This document shows, in pieces, positions 8,997 through 17,472 of a stretch of DNA of 64,000 nt. Location of the stretch: NCBI RefSeq assembly GCF_021952865.1, contig NZ_CP040792.1, forward strand, positions 992,001 to 1,056,000. The letters run 5' to 3'. How positions within the stretch are numbered: position 1 is the first letter of the stretch; every line of letters starts with the position of its first letter. Under the pieces are notes generated by a model. It searched no databases, had not been told where the DNA came from, and saw only the letters and a list, made by a program, of their open reading frames with translations. The DNA is from Clavibacter californiensis. Lineage in GTDB: Bacteria; Actinomycetota; Actinomycetes; Actinomycetales; Microbacteriaceae. The translations under genes were made by a program, and so were the position numbers.

Positions 8997-9002
8997 TACG
9001 CT
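8997..9002 (+). promoter_or_regulatory. -10 box TACGCT upstream of the YtxH-like gene
   Basis: GGATACGCTGGA-type context with TACGCT at 8997-9002, 48 nt before the ATG at 9050. Nearly the same 11-mer occurs before the RDD gene at 55789-55794. A separate promoter here would uncouple the following block from hemE-hemY. Confidence 0.45.
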
Positions 9003-9049
9003 GGACCGACGTGTGCTGCACGTGCCCCCTCAACGATCGGAGATCTCCC

Positions 9050-9391
9050 ATGAAAGGCAAGCTTCTCTTCGTCGCCGGAGCCGGTGTCGGCTACGTCCTC
9101 GGCGCCCGCGCCGGTCGCAAGCGCTACGAGCAGATCCGCACGAACGCCAAGAAGGTCTGGGACGACCCGAAGGTCCAGCGCCAGGTCGACAACGCGGCCG
9201 GCTTCGTGAAGGACCACACCCCCGACGTCGCGCACGCGGTCGTCGGCGGCGCCAAGAAGGTCGTCGGCACCGTCACCGGCGGCAAGAAGGACTCCGCGAG
9301 TGGCTCCACCCCCTCGAGCGCCTCGGGCACGCACTACCCGACCATGGACCCCGCATCGCCCGAGCCGAACGGCTCCGGCACCTCCCGCTGA
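9050..9391 (+). CDS. YtxH-like small membrane-associated protein
   Basis: 113 aa. The N-terminal MKGKLLFVAGAGVGYVLGAR is a single short glycine-rich hydrophobic helix. It is followed by AGRKRYEQIRTNAKKVWDD, a basic amphipathic region, and a Ser/Thr/Pro-rich tail. This resembles YtxH-like and similar actinobacterial proteins with an inner-membrane anchor and cytoplasmic helices; function unknown. AGATCTCCC precedes the ATG, so the Shine-Dalgarno sequence is weak. It starts a four-gene same-strand block inserted between hemY and hemQ: this gene, a holin-like protein, DUF3618 and a mannosyltransferase. Confidence 0.75.
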   Translation: MKGKLLFVAGAGVGYVLGARAGRKRYEQIRTNAKKVWDDPKVQRQVDNAAGFVKDHTPDVAHAVVGGAKKVVGTVTGGKKDSASGSTPSSASGTHYPTMDPASPEPNGSGTSR

Positions 9392-9423
9392 CCCGCAAGC
9401 CCATCCCCAGGAGGGAAACCCGC

Positions 9424-9840
9424 ATGACGGATCAGGATCTCAATCCGAAGAGCAAGCGCTCGCTCGTCCGGCTCGTCGCCGACCTGCCGACGCTCATCGT
9501 CCAGCTGATCAAGGACGAGATCGAGTCGTTCAAGAACGAGCTCGTCTCCAAGCTCAAGCACGCGGGGATCGGTGCCGGCTTCCTCGTCGTGGCGCTGTTC
9601 TTCGCGCTCATCGCGTTCCTGGTGCTCGTCGCCGCCGCGATCCTCGGCCTGTCCGAGGCGTTCTCGCCGTGGCTCTCCGCGCTCATCGTCGCGGGCGTCT
9701 TCCTCCTCATCACGGTGGTGCTGGCGTTGCTCGGCATCCGCTGGATCAAGAAGGGCGTCCCGCCGACGCCCGAGGAGACGGTCGACAGCCTCAAGGAGGA
9801 CGTCGACGCGGTGAAGGGGACCGGCAAGTATGACCACTGA
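9424..9840 (+). CDS. Phage-holin-superfamily / DUF1469-type membrane protein
   Basis: 138 aa. A charged N-terminus (LVRLVADLPTLIVQLIKDEI, then ESFKNELVSKLKHAG) leads into two long hydrophobic helices at about residues 48-78 and 84-106. IRWIKKGVPPTPEETVDSLK and a charged tail follow. This layout is that of actinobacterial 'phage holin family' proteins (PF07332), which are chromosomal membrane proteins of unknown role, not lysis holins. AGGAGG about 9 nt upstream of the ATG is a good ribosome-binding site. It overlaps the DUF3618 gene by 11 bp; the two families usually travel together, which supports both calls. Confidence 0.85.
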   Translation: MTDQDLNPKSKRSLVRLVADLPTLIVQLIKDEIESFKNELVSKLKHAGIGAGFLVVALFFALIAFLVLVAAAILGLSEAFSPWLSALIVAGVFLLITVVLALLGIRWIKKGVPPTPEETVDSLKEDVDAVKGTGKYDH

Positions 9841-10105
9841 CCGCCCCCGCCCCACGGGACCCCGGTCCCGCACCGAGCTGAAGCTCGACATCCAGCACAC
9901 GCGCGAGGAGATCTCCGCGACGCTCGACGCGCTCGAGGCCAAGCTGAACGTCCGCCGCCGGGCGCAGGACGGCATCGCCGACCTGCGCCGCCGCATCCGC
10001 CGCACGGCCGACGAGGACCCGCTGCTCCTCGTGGCCGTCGGGGTGGGCGCGGTCGTCGTGGTCGGCGGCGTGGTCTGGGCCGTGGCCCGCGCCGCGCGTC
10101 GCTGA
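9830..10105 (+). CDS. DUF3618 domain membrane protein
   Basis: 91 aa. SRTELKLDIQHTREEISATL followed by DALEAKLNVRRRAQDG is the DUF3618 signature, a helical region thought to lie against the membrane. A single C-terminal helix (LLLVAVGVGAVVVVGGVVWA) and a basic RAARR end follow. The start overlaps the holin-like gene by 11 bp. Function unknown. In other actinobacteria this gene and its partner sit near envelope or stress genes. Confidence 0.85.
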   Translation: MTTDRPRPTGPRSRTELKLDIQHTREEISATLDALEAKLNVRRRAQDGIADLRRRIRRTADEDPLLLVAVGVGAVVVVGGVVWAVARAARR

Positions 10106-10126
10106 CCCGCAGGTCGAGCTTCCGTC

Positions 10127-11764
10127 ATGGCCGAGGGGGAGTCCGTGCGTCCACGCCGCCGCGAGGCACGTGATCCCGGATCCCTCGGGGCGCATCCGCT
10201 GCTGCTGCCCGGGATCATCGGGCTCGTCGGCTCGCTGCTCCTCCTCGCGGCCTCGTTCGTCGTCGGCCACGCGCCGGCCGAGTCGGAGCTGTCCCGCACC
10301 CCGGTGATCGGCGCCCTCCGCGTCTCGCCCCTCGGGACGAGCGTCGGGTCCGTCGCGGTCGTGGTGGGCGGGCTCATGCTCACGGCCGCGTGGCTCCTCC
10401 TCGGCGCGCTGCTCCCGCGGCTGGGCCAGGCGGGCCTGCGTGCCACCCTGCGGCTCGCGGTCATCTGGACGGCCCCGCTCCTGGTGAGCGCGCCGCTGTT
10501 CAGCCGCGACATCTACTCGTACATCGCCCAGGGCCGCGTGCTCGGCGCCGGCCTCTCGCCGTACGAGCACGGGCCCGCCGTGCTTCCCGACTGGCGGAGC
10601 ACGGGCGTCGACCCGCTGTGGGCCCACAACCCCGCGCCCTACGGCCCGCTGTTCCTCGCGATCGAGCGCGTCGTCGGCGGGATCGACGACGCCCTCGGCG
10701 TCGAGGTCGCGGTCCTCGCGGCGCGCGGCGTCGCCGTCGTCGGCGTCGTCCTGATGGTCGCGTGCGGCCTCCGCATCGCCCGCCGACGCCGGATCGACCC
10801 CGTCCGCACCGCGTGGTTCCTCGCCGCCAGCCCGCTCGTCAGCTTCAACTTCGTGGTGGCCGCGCACAACGACGCGCTGATGATGGGCCTGCTGGTCGCC
10901 GGCCTCCTCGCCGCCATCGACTCGCGGCCCGTGCTCGGCGTCCTGCTCGTGACGTGCGCGGTGGCGGTCAAGCCCATCGCGCTCGTCGCCCTGCCCATCA
11001 TCGCGATCGTGCACGCGGAGATGCGCGCCCGACGCGTGGACGACCGAGCGCCCGAGGGCGTGGCCGTCGACGGGTCGGCCGGCGGGGTCGTCGGCCTCCG
11101 TCCGCCCACGCGCGACCCGCGGGTCTGGGCGGCGTGGACCGCGTCCGGCTTCGCCGCCATGGGCCTCCTCGCACTCGGCGGCGAGCTGCTCGGCGTCGGC
11201 CTCGGCTGGATCTCCGCGCTGTCGAGCCCCGTCTCCGTCGTCTCGTGGTTCATGCCATTCGGCGTGGCCGCGGGCGCGTTCGGCCCGCTGGTCGATGCGC
11301 TCGGCGGGCCGGGGGACGCCGTCGAGGGCGGCATCAAGACCGCGGGCATCCTGCTCGGCTTCGCGGGCGCCGCCTGGTGCATCCTCACGACCCGCACGCT
11401 CTCCGGCGAGGCCCGCCTCGCGCTCGCGTTCGCGTGCATCGTCGCGATGTCGCCCGTCGTCTACCCTTGGTACGGCCTGTGGGTGCTCGTGATCCTCGCC
11501 GTCGTCGGCATCGCGGACGGCGCGGCCATGGCGCTCGCGGTCTCGGCGACCGTGTTCCTCGTCGGCGTCAACCTGCTGGAGCCCATGGCCGTCGTGCACT
11601 CCGTCGCGTCCGGCTGGCCGCGCCTGCTGGTCGTCGTCATGACGGTCGTGGGGGTCCTCGGGATCCTCGCGCCGGGGCTGCAGGGGCTCGCGGGCACGGA
11701 TCCGTTCCGCGCCCTCCGCGCGCCGCGGCACCACTTCTCGGCCGCGCGGCAGCCCCCGGCCTGA
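10127..11764 (+). CDS. GT-C family polyprenol-phosphate-mannose mannosyltransferase (MptA/MptB-like)
   Basis: 545 aa polytopic protein with about 12-13 hydrophobic segments. The first loop has LFSRDIYSYIAQGRVLGAGL, the Asp-containing motif of the actinobacterial MptA/MptB group that adds alpha-1,6-mannose to lipoglycans, and SPYEHGPAVLPDWRSTGVDP then WAHNPAPYGPLFLAIE, also typical. A role in lipomannan-like glycan synthesis at the membrane is inferred from the family. The C-terminal coding end and stop lie inside a 70-bp tandem repeat (11721-11860), so the last about 14 residues are repeat-encoded. The ATG follows the DUF3618 gene by 21 bp. Confidence 0.85.
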   Translation: MAEGESVRPRRREARDPGSLGAHPLLLPGIIGLVGSLLLLAASFVVGHAPAESELSRTPVIGALRVSPLGTSVGSVAVVVGGLMLTAAWLLLGALLPRLGQAGLRATLRLAVIWTAPLLVSAPLFSRDIYSYIAQGRVLGAGLSPYEHGPAVLPDWRSTGVDPLWAHNPAPYGPLFLAIERVVGGIDDALGVEVAVLAARGVAVVGVVLMVACGLRIARRRRIDPVRTAWFLAASPLVSFNFVVAAHNDALMMGLLVAGLLAAIDSRPVLGVLLVTCAVAVKPIALVALPIIAIVHAEMRARRVDDRAPEGVAVDGSAGGVVGLRPPTRDPRVWAAWTASGFAAMGLLALGGELLGVGLGWISALSSPVSVVSWFMPFGVAAGAFGPLVDALGGPGDAVEGGIKTAGILLGFAGAAWCILTTRTLSGEARLALAFACIVAMSPVVYPWYGLWVLVILAVVGIADGAAMALAVSATVFLVGVNLLEPMAVVHSVASGWPRLLVVVMTVVGVLGILAPGLQGLAGTDPFRALRAPRHHFSAARQPPA

Positions 11765-11860
11765 TCCGCGCCGCGGCACCTCCTCCCGCGCGCCGCGGCA
11801 CCACTTCTCGGCCGCCCGGCAGCCGCGGGCCTGAACCGCGCCGCGGCACCTCCTCCCGCG
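11721..11860. repeat. Two tandem copies of a 70-bp GC-rich repeat
   Basis: 11721-11790 and 11791-11860 align without gaps and with 4 mismatches (in the fourth to sixth decamers). A third copy starts (CGCCGCGGC) and breaks off at 11869. The first copy contains the 3' end and TGA stop of the mannosyltransferase gene; the second lies in the gap before 11933. Each unit holds palindromic GCGCCGCGGC-type cores, so slippage or hairpin formation is likely. Confidence 0.9.
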
Positions 11861-11932
11861 CGCCGCGGCGCGCGGGAATGCGCGCGAGGGCCGCCGACGT
11901 TCCCCGAGCACACCACCGACGGGAGCTCGACC

Positions 11933-12496
11933 ATGGACACCGACCTCGACTGGCACGACCTGATCCGCCGGGCCCACGGCGGCTTCGCCGACCGCCTCGC
12001 CGCCGTCACCGACTGGACGGCGCCCACGCCCGACGTCGAGTGGGACGTCCGCGAGCTCGTGGCGCACGTCATCGAGGAGCAGCAGTGGGTGCCGCTCCTC
12101 CTCGCCGGCCACACCGTGCAGACCGGCCAGCCGCTCATCCGCGACCTCGACGACGACCTCGTGGCCGAGTGGGGCCGCTACTCCCGCGAGGCGCTCGCGG
12201 CGTGGGAGGGCGTCGACCCGGAGCGTCCCGTCCTGCTGTCGAGCGACCGCGTGCCCGCCCGGGAGTACCTGCGCGAGCAGCTGTCCGACGTCGTGATCCA
12301 CGGCTGGGACCTCGCGCGCGCGGTCGGCGCCGACGAGCGCATCGACGACGAGCTGGTGCGCGCCACGTGGACGGTGTTCGCCCCGCAGAAGGACACGCTC
12401 GAGGCCAGCGGGCTGTTCGCGTCGCCCGTGCCGGTCGCCGAGGACGCGCCGTTGCAGGTGCGGCTGCTCGCGCTCACGGGCCGCGACGCCCGGTAG
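11933..12496 (+). CDS. DinB-like / TIGR03086-type mycothiol-dependent enzyme family protein
   Basis: 187 aa. DLIRRAHGGFADRLAAVTDW then WDVRELVAHVIEEQQWVPLL are the opening helices of the maleylpyruvate-isomerase-like N-terminal fold (DinB superfamily). The histidine of LVAHV and that of VVIHGWDLARAVGAD are the usual metal ligands. Members bind a divalent metal and many are linked to mycothiol, the actinobacterial thiol, but the reaction of this one is unknown. It stands alone between the 70-bp repeats and hemQ on the same strand. ACGGGAGCTCGACC precedes the ATG. Confidence 0.8.
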   Translation: MDTDLDWHDLIRRAHGGFADRLAAVTDWTAPTPDVEWDVRELVAHVIEEQQWVPLLLAGHTVQTGQPLIRDLDDDLVAEWGRYSREALAAWEGVDPERPVLLSSDRVPAREYLREQLSDVVIHGWDLARAVGADERIDDELVRATWTVFAPQKDTLEASGLFASPVPVAEDAPLQVRLLALTGRDAR

Positions 12497-12557
12497 CCCG
12501 CGGATGATCTGACGGCGGCCCGTCCGATGCAGGGGCAGGGTCCCCGCGAGACGTACC

Positions 12558-13337
12558 ATGGGGATCATGAGCATCCCGGCTGCCGAGTCGGCGGCATCTC
12601 AGGTCCCCCCGATCGAGTCCCCCGGAGAGGCCCGTCCTGACGACGGGTCAACCCCCGAGGCATCCCCCAGCGGCTACGCCCTCTGGGCCGTCCTCCGCCG
12701 CGATCCCGCCCGCCCCGACGACCTCGACGGTCGCGAGGTCCCCGGGGCCGTCGACGAGCTCGACGGCATCGTCCACATCGTGGAGGCGGAGGGCGTCACC
12801 GTCCGCGGCTTCTACGACGTCTCGGGCATGCGCGCGGACGCCGACCTCATGGTCTGGATCCACGGCCCGCAGATGGAGACCCTCCAGTGGGCCTTCCGCG
12901 AGATCCGCCGCGCGCGCCTCATCCGCGCGCTCATCCCGTCGTGGAGCGCCGCGGGCGTCCACCGCGACGCCGAGTTCAACCGCAGCCACGTGCCCGGCTT
13001 CCTCCGGGGCGAGGAGCCGCGCGACTGGCTCTGCGTCTACCCCTTCGTCCGCTCCTACGAGTGGTACCTGCTGCCGCCCGAGGAGCGCGGGCGCATGCTC
13101 GCCCAGCACGGTCGCCAGGGCGCGGCCTTCCGCAGCGTCATCGCCAACACGGTCTCGTCGTTCGGCCTCGGCGACTACGAGTGGATCCTCCCCCTCGAGT
13201 CGAACGAGCTCGTCGACCTGGTCGACATGATGCGCGACCTGCGCAACACGGACGCGCGCCGTCATGTGCGCGAGGAGGTCCCGTTCTACACGGGCCGCCG
13301 CATCACCACCGCCGAGCTCGTGGAGGTCCTCCAGTAA
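12558..13337 (+). CDS. hemQ: Coproheme decarboxylase (chlorite-dismutase fold)
   Basis: 259 aa. It converts coproheme to heme b with hydrogen peroxide, the last step of the coproporphyrin-dependent pathway. AEFNRSHVPGFLRGEEPRD, YPFVRSYEWYLLPPEERGRM with the catalytic tyrosine, and LAQHGRQGAAF with the proximal histidine are all present. ADLMVWIHGPQMETLQW is also family-typical. The first about 40 residues are Pro/Ser-rich and variable. An ATG at 12567 (MSIPAAES) is an alternative start 3 codons in. The stop TAA shares its last A with the hemH ATG, so the two final enzymes are translationally coupled. Confidence 0.95.
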   Translation: MGIMSIPAAESAASQVPPIESPGEARPDDGSTPEASPSGYALWAVLRRDPARPDDLDGREVPGAVDELDGIVHIVEAEGVTVRGFYDVSGMRADADLMVWIHGPQMETLQWAFREIRRARLIRALIPSWSAAGVHRDAEFNRSHVPGFLRGEEPRDWLCVYPFVRSYEWYLLPPEERGRMLAQHGRQGAAFRSVIANTVSSFGLGDYEWILPLESNELVDLVDMMRDLRNTDARRHVREEVPFYTGRRITTAELVEVLQ

Positions 13338-14593
13338 TGGCCGCAGTGAACCTGGGTCGCAAGCCCGCCCCCGCCACCGACGCCCCGCGCGCGCCCGGCG
13401 CCCTCGTCTCCGCCGCGAGCGAGGCCGCGAAGATGGGCCCCGCACACGTCGAGGAGCCCGTCGCGTACGACGCGATCCTGCTCGCGTCCTTCGGCGGCCC
13501 CGAGGGCCAGGACGACGTCATCCCGTTCCTCCGCAACGTCACCGCCGGTCGCGGGATCCCGGAGGAGCGCCTCGAGGAGGTCGCCCACCACTACCGCGCC
13601 TTCGGCGGCATCAGCCCCATCAACGAGCAGAACCGCGAGCTGAAGGCCGCCCTCGAGGCGCGCCTCGCCGAGCGCGGCATCGACCTGCCCGTGCTGTGGG
13701 GCAACCGCAACTGGGGCCCGTACCTCAACGACGCGCTGCGCGAGGCCGAGGAGAAGGGCTACCGCCAGCTCATCGCCGTCGCCACGAGCGCGTACAGCTC
13801 GTACTCCTCCTGCCGCCAGTACCGCGAGGACTTCGCGGATGCACTGGAGGACACGCAGCTGCAGGGCGTCGTCCGGATCGACAAGGTGCGCCAGTTCTTC
13901 GACCACCCCGGCTTCGTCACGCCGTTCATCGAGGGCACGCGCGACGGGATCCGCGACGTGATCGCCCACTTCGAGCAGGCCGAGGGCGAGGCGCCGATCG
14001 ACCTGTCGACGGACGTCGAGATCCTCTTCTCCACGCACTCCATCCCGTCGTCGGACGCCGCGAAGTCCGGACCCGCCGAGCGCGGATTCGACGAGGACGG
14101 CGCGTACGCAGCGCAGCACCTGGCCGTCGCCGAGGTCGTGATGCACGAGGTCACGAAGGAGCTCGGCATCGACCAGGACGTGCCGTGGCAGCTCGTCTAC
14201 CAGTCGCGCTCCGGCCCGCCCTCGATGCCGTGGCTCGAGCCCGACGTGAACGACGCCATCGGCGAGCTGCCCGCGCAGGGCCGTCGCGCCGTCGTGATCG
14301 TGCCGCTCGGCTTCGTGAGCGACCACATGGAGGTCAAGTGGGACCTCGACAACGAGGCCACCGAGTCCGCAGCCGAGAACGGGCTCTACTCGGTGCGCGT
14401 GCCCACGCCGGGCGTGCACGCCGCGTACGTCGACGGCCTCATCGACCTGGTGCTCGAGCGCCGCGACGGCATGAAGGCGGCCGACCGTCCCCACATGACC
14501 GACCTCGGACCCTGGTACGACGTGTGCCGCACGGGCTGCTGCGAGAACGTGCGGCTGGGCTTCAAGCCCGCCGTCTCCGGGCTGGCACCGTGA
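13337..14593 (+). CDS. hemH: Coproporphyrin ferrochelatase
   Basis: 418 aa. It inserts ferrous iron into coproporphyrin III (inferred for this clade from the presence of HemQ). The core motifs are AILLASFGGPEGQDDVIPFL at about residues 48-67, YRAFGGISPINEQNREL, and the active-site STHSIPSSD with the conserved histidine. Cysteines at about residue 159 (YSSCRQYRED) and in the C-terminal CRTGCCEN match the [2Fe-2S] ligand pattern known for actinobacterial ferrochelatases. It has an unusual disordered N-terminal extension of about 40 residues. The start ATG overlaps the hemQ stop; the stop overlaps the hemC GTG by 4 bp. Confidence 0.95.
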   Translation: MAAVNLGRKPAPATDAPRAPGALVSAASEAAKMGPAHVEEPVAYDAILLASFGGPEGQDDVIPFLRNVTAGRGIPEERLEEVAHHYRAFGGISPINEQNRELKAALEARLAERGIDLPVLWGNRNWGPYLNDALREAEEKGYRQLIAVATSAYSSYSSCRQYREDFADALEDTQLQGVVRIDKVRQFFDHPGFVTPFIEGTRDGIRDVIAHFEQAEGEAPIDLSTDVEILFSTHSIPSSDAAKSGPAERGFDEDGAYAAQHLAVAEVVMHEVTKELGIDQDVPWQLVYQSRSGPPSMPWLEPDVNDAIGELPAQGRRAVVIVPLGFVSDHMEVKWDLDNEATESAAENGLYSVRVPTPGVHAAYVDGLIDLVLERRDGMKAADRPHMTDLGPWYDVCRTGCCENVRLGFKPAVSGLAP

Positions 14594-15576
14594 CGGACGG
14601 TCCCACGACGTCGGCTCCGACGACGACGCTCCGCATCGGGACCAGGGGGAGCGCGCTCGCCCTGGCCCAGACGCGGGCGATCGCCGCGGAGATCACCGAC
14701 GCGTCGGGACTCGAGGTCGAGCTCGTGCCCGTGACCACGCACGGCGACACGTCGCGCGAGTCCCTGTCGAGCCTCGGCGGCACGGGCGTGTTCGCCAGCG
14801 CGCTCCGGGAGTCGCTGCTCCGCGGCGAGTGCGACCTCGTGGTGCACTCGCTCAAGGACCTGCCGACCACGCCGTACGCGGGCCTCACCGTGGCGTCCGT
14901 GCCGGCGCGCGAGGATCCGCGCGACGTGCTCTGCGCGCGCGACGGACTCACCCTCGCGACCCTGCCGCGCGGCGCCCGCGTCGGCACCGGATCCCCGCGC
15001 CGCCGCGCGCAGATCCTCGCCGAGCGCCCGGACCTCGACGTGGTCGACATCCGCGGCAACATCGACACGCGCCTCTCCCGCGTGACCGCGGGCGACCTCG
15101 ATGCCGTCGTGCTCGCCGCCGCGGGCCTCGAGCGCATCGGCCGCATCGACGCCGCCACCGAGCACCTCGAGCTCGACCGCTGGCCCACCGCGCCCGGCCA
15201 GGGCGCGCTGGCGCTGGAGATCCGCACGGAGGACGCCGAGACGCACTCGGTCGTCGGCCGCGCAGTCGAGGCCGTCGACGACCCGTTCACGCACGCCGCC
15301 GTCCTCGCGGAGCGCGGCGTGCTCGCCGCGCTCGAGGCCGGCTGCGCGGCGCCCATCGGCGCCTGGGCGACCGTCACGAGCGCCCGCCTCGCCCTCACCG
15401 CCGTGGTCTACCGGCCCGACGGCACGCAGCGCATGGCCGCGAGCCACGAGCTCGACACGGCGGGGCTCGACCTCGCGCAGCTGGGCGCATCCGCCTCCGC
15501 GCTCTCGGGGCCCGTGTCCCGCGAGCTCCTCGACGCCGGAGCGGCCGATCTCGCGCCGCTGGGAGGGACCCGATGA
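14590..15576 (+). CDS. hemC: Porphobilinogen deaminase (hydroxymethylbilane synthase)
   Basis: 328 aa. It joins four porphobilinogens into hydroxymethylbilane on a dipyrromethane cofactor. LRIGTRGSALALAQTRAIA, the catalytic-Asp region VVHSLKDLPTT, the anion-binding GTGSPRRRAQIL and DIRGNIDTRL are present. The cofactor attachment cysteine lies in ALEAGCAAPIGAW at about residue 252. The GTG start at 14590 forms GTGA with the hemH stop, and the ATGA overlap with hemD shows a tightly coupled operon hemQ-H-C-D-B. Confidence 0.96.
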   Translation: MTDGPTTSAPTTTLRIGTRGSALALAQTRAIAAEITDASGLEVELVPVTTHGDTSRESLSSLGGTGVFASALRESLLRGECDLVVHSLKDLPTTPYAGLTVASVPAREDPRDVLCARDGLTLATLPRGARVGTGSPRRRAQILAERPDLDVVDIRGNIDTRLSRVTAGDLDAVVLAAAGLERIGRIDAATEHLELDRWPTAPGQGALALEIRTEDAETHSVVGRAVEAVDDPFTHAAVLAERGVLAALEAGCAAPIGAWATVTSARLALTAVVYRPDGTQRMAASHELDTAGLDLAQLGASASALSGPVSRELLDAGAADLAPLGGTR

Positions 15577-16412
15577 CCTCGACAGACCAGAAGCCCCTGA
15601 AGGGCTGGCGCGTCCTCGTGCCCCGCGGCGGACCGTGGGGCGACGGGGTCGCCTACGACCTCCGCGCGCAGGGCGCCACGCCCGTCGTCGCGCCCATGAT
15701 CAACTTCGCCGCCACGCAGGACGCGCAGGCGCTGGATTCGGCGCTCGCCGACCTGGCCGCGGGATCCTTCGACTGGCTCACCGTGACGAGCGCCACCACG
15801 GTCGACGTGCTCGCCTCGCACCGCGCCGTCGTGCCCGAGGGCACGCGCATCGCGGCCGTCGGCGAGACCACGGCCGCCGCGCTCGTCGCCGCCGGCTACA
15901 CCGTCGACTTCGTGCCCTCCATCGACTCGTCGGCCACCGCGCTCCTCGAGGAGTGGACGGAGATGGCCGCCGGATCCCCGCGGCGCCGCGTGCTCACGCT
16001 CCGGTCCGAGATCGCGAAGCCCACGCTCACCGACGGCCTCATCGCGCGCGGCCACGACGTGCGCTCGGTCGTCGCGTACCGCACGGTCGGCGTGCCCGTC
16101 AGCGACCGCATCCGCCAGGACGTCTCCTCCGGCCGCGTCCGCGCGATCCTCGTCACCTCGGGCAGCGTCGCGGAGCAGGTGCACGAGCAGCTGGGTGACG
16201 TGCCCGACGGCGTCCTCATCGCCTGCATCGGCCCGCGCACCGCGAAGGACGCCCGCCGCTCCGGCGTGCGCGTGGACGTGGTCGCGTCGGAGCGCTCCGC
16301 CGCGTCGCTCATCCAGTCCCTGGTCGAGATCGCCCGCCACGAGGAGCCGCGTCCCGACACCGCGGGGCTGACCGGCCTCGCCGACCTCCTCGATCGGAGC
16401 AGCACCGAATGA
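15573..16412 (+). CDS. hemD: Uroporphyrinogen III synthase
   Basis: 279 aa. It closes hydroxymethylbilane with D-ring inversion. Sequence conservation in this family is low; support comes from [35 protein letters not shown] and [20 protein letters not shown] in the first lobe, [12 protein letters not shown], and [12 protein letters not shown] plus [11 protein letters not shown] in the second, together with its position between hemC and hemB. Both ends overlap neighbours by 4 bp (ATGA). Cytosolic, no membrane segment. Confidence 0.92.
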   Translation: MTSTDQKPLKGWRVLVPRGGPWGDGVAYDLRAQGATPVVAPMINFAATQDAQALDSALADLAAGSFDWLTVTSATTVDVLASHRAVVPEGTRIAAVGETTAAALVAAGYTVDFVPSIDSSATALLEEWTEMAAGSPRRRVLTLRSEIAKPTLTDGLIARGHDVRSVVAYRTVGVPVSDRIRQDVSSGRVRAILVTSGSVAEQVHEQLGDVPDGVLIACIGPRTAKDARRSGVRVDVVASERSAASLIQSLVEIARHEEPRPDTAGLTGLADLLDRSSTE

Positions 16413-17389
16413 CCTCCCCCTACTACCGCCCGCGCCGCCTCCGCACCACGCCGGCGATGCGCCGGCTCACCGCCGAGACGCGCCTGCACGCCGCCGACCT
16501 GGTGCTGCCGATGTTCGTGCGCGAGGGCCTCACGGAGGCGTCGCCCATCACGTCGATGCCCGGCGTCTCCCAGCACTCGCTCGACAGCCTGCGACGCGCG
16601 CTCGTCGAGGCGGCCGAGGCGGGCATCGGCGGCGTGATGCTGTTCGGCGTCCCCGAGGTGCACGACGCCGAGGGCTCCGGCGCGAGCGACCCCGACGGCA
16701 TCCTCAACGTCGCCACGCGCGTCGCGGTCGAGGAGGTCGGCGACGCCCTCGTCGTGCAGACCGACCTCTGCCTCGACGAGTTCACGGACCACGGCCACTG
16801 CGGCGTGCTCGACGCGCACGGCGTAGTCGACAACGACCGCACCCTCGACCGCTACCGCGCCATGGGCCTCGCCCAGGCCGAGGCGGGATCCCACCTGATC
16901 GGCCTCAGCGGCATGATGGACGGCCAGGTCGGCGCCGTCCGCGAGGCCCTCGACGACGCCGGTCACCACGACGTCGCGATCCTCGCCTACGCAGCCAAGT
17001 ACGCGAGCGCGTTCTACGGCCCCTTCCGCGAGGCCGTCGACTCCCAGCTGAAGGGCGACCGCCGCACGTACCAGATGGACAACGGCAACCGCCGCGAGGC
17101 CCTGCGCGAGGTGGAGCTCGACATCGAGGAGGGCGCCGACATCGTCATGGTGAAGCCCGCCATGAGCTACCTCGACATCCTCGCCGACGTCGCCGCGACG
17201 AGCAGCGTCCCCGTCTGGGCGTACCAGGTCTCCGGCGAGCACGCGATGATCGAGGCCGCCGCGCGGAACGGCTGGATCGACCGGGAGCGCGCCATCGACG
17301 AGAGCGTCCTCGGCATCAAGCGGGCCGGCGCCGACGCGATCCTCACCTACTGGGCCGTCGAGCTCGCCGAGCGTCTCGCCCGGCGCTGA
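16409..17389 (+). CDS. hemB: Delta-aminolevulinic acid dehydratase (porphobilinogen synthase)
   Basis: 326 aa. It condenses two 5-aminolevulinate molecules into porphobilinogen. The two Schiff-base lysines lie in [13 protein letters not shown] (about residue 197) and [12 protein letters not shown] (about 248). The metal site reads [14 protein letters not shown], that is Cys-Asp-Cys where all-cysteine zinc enzymes have three Cys and Mg/K enzymes have Ala-Asp-Asp, so this is an intermediate ligand set. ATGA overlap with hemD. It is followed by two hairpins before hemL. Confidence 0.96.
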   Translation: MTSPYYRPRRLRTTPAMRRLTAETRLHAADLVLPMFVREGLTEASPITSMPGVSQHSLDSLRRALVEAAEAGIGGVMLFGVPEVHDAEGSGASDPDGILNVATRVAVEEVGDALVVQTDLCLDEFTDHGHCGVLDAHGVVDNDRTLDRYRAMGLAQAEAGSHLIGLSGMMDGQVGAVREALDDAGHHDVAILAYAAKYASAFYGPFREAVDSQLKGDRRTYQMDNGNRREALREVELDIEEGADIVMVKPAMSYLDILADVAATSSVPVWAYQVSGEHAMIEAAARNGWIDRERAIDESVLGIKRAGADAILTYWAVELAERLARR

Positions 17390-17412
17390 GCCGCCCCACC
17401 TCCCTCCTCCTC

Positions 17413-17455
17413 GCCGGACGCGTCCGGCCCACCTTCCGGGCGGATCCCCGCCCGG
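17413..17455 (+). other. Two adjacent hairpins between hemB and hemL
   Basis: 17413-17428 is a perfect 16-bp palindrome (GCCGGACG then CGTCCGGC). 17436-17443 (CCGGGCGG) pairs with 17448-17455 (CCGCCCGG) around a 4-nt loop. The second hairpin ends 5 nt before the AAGGA ribosome-binding site of hemL. They could act as an internal partial terminator or RNA processing site that lowers or separates hemL expression; no U-run is present. Confidence 0.5.
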
Positions 17456-17472
17456 CACCGAAGGACATCACC

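Noticed and set aside
9424-9840. Holin-like annotation as evidence of a prophage
   Set aside because: The family is chromosomal in actinobacteria and no other phage gene (integrase, endolysin, structural) is near.
11721-11869. Repeat block considered as a CRISPR array
   Set aside because: Units are directly adjacent with no spacers, only two copies, and no cas gene nearby.
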